Made by a program: the position numbers and the translations under genes
The notes under the pieces: generated by a model
What the model was told of the DNA's origin: nothing
Seen by the model: only the letters and a program-made list of their open reading frames with translations
The model's database searches: none
Assembly: GCA_040904825.1 (NCBI GenBank)
Contig: JBBDSU010000051.1
Span: forward strand, 1-24,998
DNA length: 24,998 nucleotides
Direction: 5' to 3'
DNA from: JBBDSU01 sp040904825
Lineage (GTDB): Bacteria; Actinomycetota; Nitriliruptoria; Nitriliruptorales; Nitriliruptoraceae
Shown: piece by piece, positions 1 to 7,030 of the stretch
How the letters are laid out: each line of letters begins with the position of its first letter
How positions within the stretch are numbered: position 1 is the stretch's first letter

Positions 1-139
1 TCGGTTGGAGTTCGGCATCTCGCCGCTCGGCGTGGACCAGCAAGGCGTCGAGTCGGGCCTCGATGCGATCCAACCGCTCGGCGGCATCTGGCGTCTCTGC
101 AGCCGCGTCGAGGTCGTGGTGGGTGTCGATGGCGGTCAC
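1..139 (-). CDS. N-terminus of a small coiled-coil protein, possibly DUF1641 (partial)
   Basis: The gene runs off the left edge; only its first 46 codons are visible. It starts with GTG, which overlaps the TGA stop of the upstream SQR gene by 3 bases within a shared GTGA, and a strong AGGAGGT ribosome site lies inside the SQR 3' end. This indicates translational coupling. The visible protein is hydrophilic and charged, with a heptad-like stretch LDRIEARLDALLVHAERRD. Actinobacterial SQR genes are often followed by a short DUF1641 protein with just such a coiled-coil start. The DUF1641 name is inferred from context and the N-terminal pattern; the diagnostic C-terminal part is outside the window. 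Confidence 0.6.
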   Translation of the reverse strand, partial: MTAIDTHHDLDAAAETPDAAERLDRIEARLDALLVHAERRDAELQP

Positions 140-1482
140 AGCGATACCTCCTGAAGGTCGCGGCCAGCAGCAGCCACTGCAGCGTTGTCAGCAGATGTGT
201 CACCGACGTCATCGGCGGGTGCTGGCGTTGCAGCAGGGCGTCGCTTGCCCAGCATCGACATCGCTGTTGATAGCGGCAGCGGGCGGCCGGGAAGCAGCAC
301 ATGCCAATAGATCCACCGGAAGGCGAGCTTGCCCCAGTGATTGACCTCGCTCTCGGCAAGCAGTTTCAGCGGACCAACCTGCGGCAGCGGGAACTCCCCG
401 AGCAATGGTTCGGTGTCGTAGTTGAAATCCAGCAGCATGGCCTTGCCGTCACCCGACTCGATGAAGCAGTTGGCATGCCCGTCGAACCTCTCCTGCATCT
501 GTAGTCCGTCGATGTGACGCAGGAAGTTGTCCACGAAGACATCGACCGCGAAGTGGGCGACCGATCCGGCTTTGGAGGTCGGCAAGTTGGCCGCGTCACC
601 CAACGCGAAGATGTCGTCGTGATCGGTGGCCAGGAACGTGTGCTTGTCAACCTTGACATGGTTGAGTTCGTCACCCAGACCCGAGCGACCAACAAACGCA
701 GCGCCCATGTTCAGCGGCACGGTCACCAGCAGGTCGAAGGGCACCTCGCGTTCGTCGTAGCTCACCAGCAGACGGTCATCAAGATCGACACGCTCCAGCA
801 TGAAGTCGGCCTCCAACTCGATGCCCCGTTCGTCGAACATTCCACCGAGCTCGCGGGCCGCCAGGGGCTTGGTGAACGCCCCGTCGAGCGGAGTGACATA
901 GGTCACCTCGGTGCGTTCGCGCAGTCCGCGCTCACGCAGCCATGCCTCCGCCAGGAACGCAAACTCCAGGGGCGCCACCGGACACTTGATGGGCAGATCG
1001 ACCAGGTTGACGACCAATCGGCCGCCGTCGAAATGCTCCAGCGCGTCACGCAGCGCAACCGCATCGTCCAGGGTGTAGAAACTGTGGACCCCTCGCTGTC
1101 TGGCATTGGGCTCGCCGAGGCCAGGTGTCTCGTCAGGGCTCGGGTGCGTGCCAGTGGCGATAATCAACTGGTCGTAGCGCAACTGTTGGCCGTCAGCCAG
1201 GCGCACCAGCTTGTCGTCGGTGACGACCTCTTGGATCTCGGCGGTCACTTGACGTATGCCGGTGCCGATCAGACCGGCACGTGGCTTGACGATCTCGTCA
1301 GGCCGGTACGTGCCAAACGGCACGAACAGATACCCCGGCTGGTAGTGGTGCTCTTCTGACTGGTCGACGATGGTGATATCCCACTCATCGGCAGGCAGCA
1401 GGGGACGCAGCTTGTTGACTGCCATCGTCCCGGCGGTCCCTGCACCCAGGACCACAAGGTGTCGCTTTGGTGTCTTGCTCAT
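136..1482 (-). CDS. sqr: Sulfide:quinone oxidoreductase-like FAD protein
   Basis: A 448-residue flavoprotein of the SQR/NADH dehydrogenase-II superfamily. It would oxidise sulfide to sulfane sulfur and pass electrons to membrane quinone. Seen: the N-terminal FAD dinucleotide motif GAGTAG (residues 13-18), an HHYQPGYLFVP segment near residue 46, an ATG motif (109-111), the PIKCPVAP motif with Cys167, the second FAD motif ALGDAANLP (GD at 295-296), and Cys339 in HANCFIESGDG. C167 and C339 are the only cysteines and match the redox pair kept in SQRs; the third N-terminal cysteine of some SQR types is absent. An amphipathic, Trp-rich segment near residues 385-405 could attach it to the membrane. 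The open frame extends further upstream, but the ATG at 1482 is preceded by GAAGAGG and begins the family homology. It lies 28 bp after the HTH regulator, so probably one operon. Confidence 0.87.
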   Translation of the reverse strand: MSKTPKRHLVVLGAGTAGTMAVNKLRPLLPADEWDITIVDQSEEHHYQPGYLFVPFGTYRPDEIVKPRAGLIGTGIRQVTAEIQEVVTDDKLVRLADGQQLRYDQLIIATGTHPSPDETPGLGEPNARQRGVHSFYTLDDAVALRDALEHFDGGRLVVNLVDLPIKCPVAPLEFAFLAEAWLRERGLRERTEVTYVTPLDGAFTKPLAARELGGMFDERGIELEADFMLERVDLDDRLLVSYDEREVPFDLLVTVPLNMGAAFVGRSGLGDELNHVKVDKHTFLATDHDDIFALGDAANLPTSKAGSVAHFAVDVFVDNFLRHIDGLQMQERFDGHANCFIESGDGKAMLLDFNYDTEPLLGEFPLPQVGPLKLLAESEVNHWGKLAFRWIYWHVLLPGRPLPLSTAMSMLGKRRPAATPAPADDVGDTSADNAAVAAAGRDLQEVSL

Positions 1483-1510
1483 CTTTGTGTCCTCTTCACT
1501 CAGTTGGGCG

Positions 1511-2224
1511 TCATGCCGGCTTTTCGGCAACCACCAGCAGAGACAGCAGTGCGGCGATCCGCGGGAGCGTGTCCAGCACCACCTGCCTGCGATCGGCATC
1601 GAGGATGAACGCCTGGGGGTCGTCGAAGTCGTTGAGGTCTCCGGGGGCGCCGAGATCTGCGGGGGCGCCGGGAGCGACGCCGCCGGCCATAACCATCGCC
1701 ACCAGTGAAGGGCCACTGCGCACAAGGCTGTGAGCGCACAGCAAGCCGTGGCGGTCGGGTTGCCACCGTGGTGCCAGGTGGGCCTCGGAGCCGAACTCTC
1801 TCCAATCGGCGGTGCAGGCGGCGAGAAAGTCGGGGTCATCCAGGCGCCGGGAGATGGCCGGTGCAGGATTGACCACCTCGCTGATGGGCCGGCCATCCAG
1901 ATCCGTGACCACCATCGTCACACCAAGTCCGTGAGCCACAGCCTCAAGAACAGCGGTTGCAAGGCCGGCAGGCACCACCTCTGAGCCTGGCTGATACGGC
2001 GAAGAGATGGTTGGCTCAGTCGCCGACGCCGCGTTCTCCCATGCACGGTTGGAACCCGCAATGCGCGGAGTGAGCAACTCCTCGATCGCCTCCTCAGGGA
2101 AGCGCCATTGCCGTCCGATCCGGACTGCCGGCAGCCGCCCATCGCCGGCCATGCGATAGACCGTCGACGCGTCCACGTCCAACAGGTCTTGCACCTGTTG
2201 AGCGGTGAGCAGTTGGGTGGCCAT
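1511..2224 (-). CDS. Excisionase/MerR-type HTH regulator with PocR-like sensor domain
   Basis: A 237-residue protein. Residues 5-52 (LLTAQQVQDLLDVDASTVYR onward, then GRLPAVRIGRQWRFPEEAIEELL) form an excisionase-family helix-turn-helix. Residues of about 85-190 contain VTDLDGRPISEV, ACTADWREF, HGLLCAHSLVR and LVAMVMAGGV, resembling the PocR/GAF-like ligand-binding domains joined to DNA-binding regions in other bacteria. Two cysteines in this part could take part in redox or sulfur sensing (inference). A short low-complexity GAPADLGAPGDL repeat follows. The frame is open further upstream, but ATG 2224 begins the HTH homology and has AGGAG 10-15 bases before it. As first gene of the SQR operon it is the likely local regulator. 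Confidence 0.72.
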   Translation of the reverse strand: MATQLLTAQQVQDLLDVDASTVYRMAGDGRLPAVRIGRQWRFPEEAIEELLTPRIAGSNRAWENAASATEPTISSPYQPGSEVVPAGLATAVLEAVAHGLGVTMVVTDLDGRPISEVVNPAPAISRRLDDPDFLAACTADWREFGSEAHLAPRWQPDRHGLLCAHSLVRSGPSLVAMVMAGGVAPGAPADLGAPGDLNDFDDPQAFILDADRRQVVLDTLPRIAALLSLLVVAEKPA

Positions 2225-2233
2225 GGGATGCAG

Positions 2234-2271
2234 CTCCTGCAGGACATGCGGTTGATGCGACTCCTGCAGGA
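2234..2271. promoter_or_regulatory. Paired palindromic direct repeats upstream of the HTH-SQR operon
   Basis: CTCCTGCAGGA occurs at 2234-2244 and again at 2261-2271, 27 bp apart. Its core TCCTGCAGGA is itself a perfect 10-bp palindrome. On the minus strand the first copy includes the ribosome binding site of the HTH regulator, so a protein bound there could block its expression. This is a candidate autoregulatory operator; the repeat is seen, the function is inferred. Confidence 0.4.
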
Positions 2272-2388
2272 TCGCTCTATGCGGGGGATGCAGCCAGAGC
2301 CGTTTGACCCGTTGGGATGGGCCGAAGGACGGTTCGTTGCACCAGCCCTGCCTGGCGCAAACCGACCCCACAGCTGCTACGGCTTTGC

Positions 2389-2406
2389 CATTTGCCATGG
2401 CAAATG
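2389..2406. promoter_or_regulatory. 18-bp perfect palindrome, candidate operator of the hyu operon
   Basis: CATTTGCCATGGCAAATG is a perfect 18-bp palindrome ending 58 bp before the hyuA GTG start. A further half-site copy (TTTGCCA) lies directly to its left at 2384-2390. It sits between the divergent HTH-SQR operon and the hyuAB-gntR operon. The most economical reading is the binding site of the GntR repressor encoded third in the plus-strand operon, but the HTH regulator is an alternative owner. Confidence 0.5.
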
Positions 2407-2464
2407 TCAGGCTGCGCGCTAGCTCACGCACGCTGCTTGGCAGCTTGGCCCGTCAGGAATTGCC

Positions 2465-4504
2465 GTGACTCGAATCGGTGCCGACATTGGCGGCACGTTC
2501 ACCGACATCGTGGTGCAGCATCCCGATGGCCGCTTAACTCTCGACAAGGTGCTGTCGACACCGCCTCACTATGACCAAGCCGTGCATGCGGCGGTGATCT
2601 CGACAGGCGCCGCCGAGCTCACCGATGTGGTGCACGGCACGACCGTGGCGACTAACACGGTGCTTGAACATCGAGGAGCCCGCACCGCACTGGTGACCAC
2701 GGCGGGCTTCCGTGACGTGCTGGAATTGCGCCGCCTGCGCATGCCGCACATGTATGACCTGTTCTGGCAGAAACCTCCCGCCATCGTCCCTCGTGACCTT
2801 CGGTTTGAGATCGACGAGCGTGTCACCGCCGACGGCGAGGTTCTGCGTGCACTCACCGATGACGCGCTCGATGAGCTCGCTCAACGGCTGGCGGCAGCTG
2901 ACGTCGAATCGATCGCAGTGTGTCTGCTGCACTCACACCGGCATCCTGCCCACGAACAGCAGGTCACCGACTTTCTTCGACAAGCTCTGCCGACGGTGTC
3001 AACAACCGCATCGGTCGAGCTGCTACGCGAAGAAGGCGAGTACGAACGTTCTGCGACCACGGTGATCAACGCCTACGTCCGGCCGGTGATGGAGCGTTAC
3101 GTCAACCGGCTCACCGAAGGCTTGCGCGACGCTGGCGTCGATGCGCCTGTCACGATCATGCGCTCCTCTGGCGGGCTGATGACAGCTGACGACGCGGCCC
3201 GTCGGCCGGTGTTCGCCTTGGAATCCGGTCCGGCGGCCGGCGTCATCGCCGCTGCGGCGCTCGCTGTCCGCACGGGACTTCCAGACGTCATCGCCTTCGA
3301 CATGGGCGGCACCACGGCCAAAGCATCGTTGATCGAAGGCGGGGCCGTCACCCATAGCCGCGACTATGAGGTCGGCGCTTCGCTGTCGTCGGGCAGCCGT
3401 CTGATTCGTGGAAGCGGCGAATTGATCAAGATCCCCACCCTTGACATCGCCGAAGTCGGTGCCGGCGGCGGCAGCATCGCCTGGCTCGACGCCGCAGGCG
3501 GGCTCAATGTGGGACCACGCAGCGCGGGTGCCGCGCCTGGGCCCGCGTGCTACGGCAGGGGTGGGGCTCAGCCAACCGTGACCGACGCAAACGTGCTGTT
3601 GGGATTCATGCGCACCGGTCCCATTGGTGACGGAACCATTCGCGTTGACGCGACAGCTGCTGAGCGTGCAGCCGCGCCGGTGGCGCAACAGCTCGGGGTC
3701 GACGTTCCAACCTTCGCAGCCGGTGTCCACCGCCTCGCCAACGCCCGAATGATGCGTGCGCTACGCGCCGTGTCGTCCGAACGCGGACGGGATCCTGCAG
3801 CATTCACTCTGATCGCCTACGGCGGGGGTGGACCGATCCACGCAGCGGGGCTTGCCGCTGAACTCGGCGTACGAAGCGTGATCGTGCCACCGATGGCGGG
3901 CGTGTTTTCAGCGACCGGACTTCTGCAGGCCCAGCCGGAGTTCCACGCGGTCCGCCCATGCTTCCTGCTTACCCAGGACACCCACGCGGTCGACGACCTC
4001 AACAACCTGCTCACCGACATGCGCACCGAACTCGACCGACACTCGGCACGCTGGCAGGTGAGCGCCGACCTGCGTTATATCGGTCAGAACTGGGACTTGG
4101 AGATCCTCGCGCCGACGGACGAACCTCGACTGGACGTTGCCAGCCTCGCCGACCTCGTGGCGCGTTTCGGTGACGAGCACGAACGGACCTACGGCGTGCG
4201 CTACCGCGACGAGCACCCCGTCGAACTGCGGGCGATCCGGCTGGCCGCCCTACTGGATGGCCACGCGCAGACGGCGACACATCCCGAGGCCGCGCCCGCG
4301 TCAACCGTGGGCAGCTGCCGGCGCGCTCTGTTTGACGGGGTCGACCACGATGTGGAAGTCATCGACCGCTTCACCCTCAGCGAGCGACCACGCGTCGGGC
4401 CCGTACTTGTCGACGAATTCGACACCACGACCGTGGTCCCGCCAGGCTGGACGGTCAGTCTCGATCCGGCGACTGCGGCCCTGCTGCTGGAGAACAACCC
4501 ATGA
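2465..4504 (+). CDS. hyuA: Hydantoinase/oxoprolinase subunit A (HyuA-type)
   Basis: A 679-residue protein, normal length for HyuA. With HyuB it forms ATP-dependent enzymes that open cyclic amides (hydantoins, 5-oxoproline) or carboxylate ketones; the substrate cannot be told from sequence. Seen: N-terminal actin-like ATPase motif GADIGGTFTD (residues 5-14), the VHGTTVATN segment, a second nucleotide-binding motif FDMGGTTAK starting at residue 278, the family block GAGGGSIAWLD / GPRSAGAAPGPACYG, and AYGGGGPIHA followed by a C-terminal acetone-carboxylase-like domain. GTG 2465 is preferred: the ATPase motif begins five residues later and CAGGAA lies just upstream. The stop overlaps the hyuB start by 4 bp (ATGA), so the two are translationally coupled. 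Confidence 0.93.
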   Translation: MTRIGADIGGTFTDIVVQHPDGRLTLDKVLSTPPHYDQAVHAAVISTGAAELTDVVHGTTVATNTVLEHRGARTALVTTAGFRDVLELRRLRMPHMYDLFWQKPPAIVPRDLRFEIDERVTADGEVLRALTDDALDELAQRLAAADVESIAVCLLHSHRHPAHEQQVTDFLRQALPTVSTTASVELLREEGEYERSATTVINAYVRPVMERYVNRLTEGLRDAGVDAPVTIMRSSGGLMTADDAARRPVFALESGPAAGVIAAAALAVRTGLPDVIAFDMGGTTAKASLIEGGAVTHSRDYEVGASLSSGSRLIRGSGELIKIPTLDIAEVGAGGGSIAWLDAAGGLNVGPRSAGAAPGPACYGRGGAQPTVTDANVLLGFMRTGPIGDGTIRVDATAAERAAAPVAQQLGVDVPTFAAGVHRLANARMMRALRAVSSERGRDPAAFTLIAYGGGGPIHAAGLAAELGVRSVIVPPMAGVFSATGLLQAQPEFHAVRPCFLLTQDTHAVDDLNNLLTDMRTELDRHSARWQVSADLRYIGQNWDLEILAPTDEPRLDVASLADLVARFGDEHERTYGVRYRDEHPVELRAIRLAALLDGHAQTATHPEAAPASTVGSCRRALFDGVDHDVEVIDRFTLSERPRVGPVLVDEFDTTTVVPPGWTVSLDPATAALLLENNP

Positions 4505-6282
4505 TGTCGAGGTCACCTGCGGAAGCCGGCGCCGCCGAGGCCGCTGCTGTCAATCCGGTTACAGCCCAGATCGTCGCCAATGCCTTCGCCACGATTGCCG
4601 ACGAGATGGCCACCACGATCTTCCGTACCGCACATTCGACCATCGTTCGTGACGTGATGGACTTCTCCGCCGCCATCTGCGACGCCGAAGGCCGCACGAT
4701 CGCCCAGGCCGTCAGCGTGCCCTTTCACCTCGGTTCGATTCCCACCGCGATGGACGTCCTCGTCGAGCGCTATGCGGGCACCTTCCGGCGCGGCGACATC
4801 TTCCTCATGAACGACCCGTTCGACGGTGGCATCCACCTTCCGGATCTGTTTGTCGTCAAGCCGATCATCACCACCGACGGCGAGCTCGCGGGAATTGCCG
4901 TGACCACCGCGCATCACGGCGACGTCGGCGGACGCGTTCCCGGCAGCTCGGCGTGCGACAACACCGAGATCTTCCAGGAGGGCCTGCGGCTGCCGTGGGT
5001 GAAGCTCTACTCGGCCGGTGAGCGGCAACATGACCTGTTCAGCGTCATCAGCGCCAACGTACGGATGCCCACGACCACCTTCGGTGACCTTGATGCCCAG
5101 ATAGCAGCGTGCGCGGTTGCCGAACGCGAAGTCCTCGCGCTCGTTGATCGCTACGGCATGCCAGACACACATCGCTATATCGACTGGATGATCGACTACA
5201 CCGAGCAGCTCGTCCGAGCAGAGATCTCGACATGGCCTGACGGCCGGGCCGAGTTCACCGACTACCTCGACTCCGATGGCATCGAAACCCGGCCGGTGCC
5301 GATCACCGTCGAAGTCACGATCTCTGGCGACGAAATCACCGCGGACTTCTCGCGCTCGTCACCGATGGTGCCTGGAGCGTTGAACTCGACCCGGTCGTTC
5401 ATCGTCGCGGCCGTCTATCACGCCGTCCACTGCGCACTGCAAGCCGACATACCCAACACGGCTGGTGCCTTCGCACCCATCAAGGTCATCACCAAACCCG
5501 GGACGGTGACCCACGTGGTGATGCCCGCTGCGTCTTCGATGCGAGGAGTAACCGGCTTCCGGGCCTTCGACGCCGTCAATGGCGCGCTGGCCCAACTGCT
5601 CGGCGACCGGGTGCCCGCTGCGGGGGAAGGTGGCAACACCTTGGCGATCTTTGGCGGCCATCGGTCTGATGGGCAGCGTTTCGTCTTCTTCGAATTGGTC
5701 TGCGGGACCTGGGGCGCGACTGCGACCCACGATGGCAATGACGGGCTGTCCAACCCGTGCAGCACGGCTGCGAACATTCCCGTCGAGGTTGCCGAGGCCG
5801 AATACCCCATCCTCGTCGAACGCTACGGACTCGTCGCTGATACGGGTGGTGCCGGCCAGTTCCGCGGCGGCATGGCGGTCGAACGGGCCTGGTCCGTGCG
5901 ATCTGGGCCGGCATCGCTGGTCATTCGATCCGACCGGGCAATCTCGGCCCCATTCGGCGTGCAGGGAGGCGGGTCCGGTGCAAATTCGCAGAATCTCCTG
6001 GGCAGCCTCGATGCCGATGTGCAGCAGCTTCCACCGATGATCAGCACATCCATCGCGCCCGGCGAAGTGTTCGTGCATCGCACTGCAGCCGGTGGCGGAT
6101 GGGGCGAGGCGCTCGATCGCGATCCACAACGCGTCGCCATTGATGTCCGGCGCCAGTTGGTTTCAGGCGATGCTGCCCGCACGACCTACGGCGTTGTGAT
6201 CAACGACACGGGCGGCGTCGACGAGCCGGCAACCGCAACGCTGCGTGCCACGCTCCGTGCCGAACGCGAAGAACGGCGATGA
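4501..6282 (+). CDS. hyuB: Hydantoinase/oxoprolinase subunit B (HyuB-type)
   Basis: A 593-residue hydantoinase B/oxoprolinase family protein, partner of HyuA in an ATP-dependent amidohydrolase or carboxylase. Seen: the N-terminal block NPVTAQIVANAFATIADEM, the signature FRTAHSTIVRDVMDFSAAIC, then HLGSIPTAM, the highly conserved FLMNDPFDGGIHLPDL, TTAHHGDVGGRVPGSSA, and C-terminal YGLVADTGGAGQFRGGMAVER and GGGWG. Length is typical and no disruption is visible. It starts in a 4-bp overlap with hyuA; an ATG three bases later is an equally possible start. It is followed 31 bp later by the GntR gene. Alternative substrates (acetophenone-type or N-methylhydantoin) remain open. Confidence 0.93.
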   Translation: MMSRSPAEAGAAEAAAVNPVTAQIVANAFATIADEMATTIFRTAHSTIVRDVMDFSAAICDAEGRTIAQAVSVPFHLGSIPTAMDVLVERYAGTFRRGDIFLMNDPFDGGIHLPDLFVVKPIITTDGELAGIAVTTAHHGDVGGRVPGSSACDNTEIFQEGLRLPWVKLYSAGERQHDLFSVISANVRMPTTTFGDLDAQIAACAVAEREVLALVDRYGMPDTHRYIDWMIDYTEQLVRAEISTWPDGRAEFTDYLDSDGIETRPVPITVEVTISGDEITADFSRSSPMVPGALNSTRSFIVAAVYHAVHCALQADIPNTAGAFAPIKVITKPGTVTHVVMPAASSMRGVTGFRAFDAVNGALAQLLGDRVPAAGEGGNTLAIFGGHRSDGQRFVFFELVCGTWGATATHDGNDGLSNPCSTAANIPVEVAEAEYPILVERYGLVADTGGAGQFRGGMAVERAWSVRSGPASLVIRSDRAISAPFGVQGGGSGANSQNLLGSLDADVQQLPPMISTSIAPGEVFVHRTAAGGGWGEALDRDPQRVAIDVRRQLVSGDAARTTYGVVINDTGGVDEPATATLRATLRAEREERR

Positions 6283-6313
6283 CCGCGGCACTCGACGAGT
6301 CAGAGGAGGACCG

Positions 6314-7030
6314 ATGACCGATGCGCTGCACGCGGTTCCAGAACTTGAGCCGGTGGCCTCCATCGAAGTGCGTCTCGTTGAGATCCTGCGCACATTGATC
6401 GTGCGAGGCGAGCTAGCTCAAGGCGAACGTCTCGTTCACCGTCAACTTGCAAGTCGCCTCGGCGTCTCGCCGACACCGGTGAAAGTCGCGTTGAGCAAAC
6501 TTGAAGAGCAGGGCTTCGTCGCCACCGATGTCAGCGGCGGCTCGTCAGTGACCTGGCTGACGCGCGAGCGCCTCGAGGAGGTCTACACCCAGCGCGCCGC
6601 GATGGAAGGACTGATCGCCAGCTACGGCGCTCCTCTTGTCAAGCCCGCCACGATCGACAAGATGCGCGCCTGCTTAGTGAACTTGAGATCCCATGCGCAA
6701 CGGGAGGCTCACGATGATTACCTGGCAGAACGTTGGACGTTTCACACCCACTGCTACGAACATGCGAACCGGCCGCGACTGCTGGCCCATGTTGCCGCGC
6801 TCTACCAGTCCGCCGACCGGTTCAACCGCCTCCTGCTGTCGTCGCCGGAGCGGTTCGCGCGATCCCAACGTTTCTACGCCGACTTCCTAGCCGCCTGCCA
6901 GGCCCACGACGGCAATACCGCGGCGGCGGCGATCACCGCGAGCACCGATTGGTGCCTTGAAACGCTGGGTGATCAGCTGCCGTCAGACGCCGAGGTTGAA
7001 CAGACTGGCGGATCGGCGCCGGTCCCATGA
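6314..7030 (+). CDS. GntR-family (FadR/FCD type) transcriptional regulator
   Basis: A 238-residue regulator. Residues of about 17-85 form the GntR winged helix, including GELAQGERLVHRQLASRLGV, SPTPVKVALSKLEEQGFV and the following wing. The rest is an all-helical FCD-like effector domain. ATG 6314 is chosen because AGAGGAGG lies 4 bases upstream and the fold starts soon after; a longer open frame upstream overlaps hyuB and has no ribosome site. In the FCD domain only the His of WTFH is kept. The usual Asp four residues before it is Arg, and the two later His positions read FY and ST, so metal-dependent ligand binding as in canonical FCD proteins is doubtful. It sits between hyuB and the deacylase gene (4-bp overlap) and probably controls this operon. 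Confidence 0.9.
   Translation: MTDALHAVPELEPVASIEVRLVEILRTLIVRGELAQGERLVHRQLASRLGVSPTPVKVALSKLEEQGFVATDVSGGSSVTWLTRERLEEVYTQRAAMEGLIASYGAPLVKPATIDKMRACLVNLRSHAQREAHDDYLAERWTFHTHCYEHANRPRLLAHVAALYQSADRFNRLLLSSPERFARSQRFYADFLAACQAHDGNTAAAAITASTDWCLETLGDQLPSDAEVEQTGGSAPVP

Noticed and set aside
514..1359. A 281-codon plus-strand frame
   Set aside because: It lies wholly opposite the SQR gene, has no recognisable domain, and results from the biased third codon positions of GC-rich DNA.
1643..1670. Repeated GGGGGCGCCG in the regulator gene
   Set aside because: It encodes the in-frame low-complexity GAPADLGAPGDL segment; coding repetition explains it.
136..1896. A 586-codon frame extending the SQR gene 138 codons upstream
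   Set aside because: The extra part is antiparallel-frame shadow of the HTH regulator gene, lacks SQR homology, and a good ribosome site precedes ATG 1482.
3023..3730. A 235-codon minus-strand frame inside hyuA
   Set aside because: Shadow of hyuA; hyuA carries the conserved motifs throughout this stretch.
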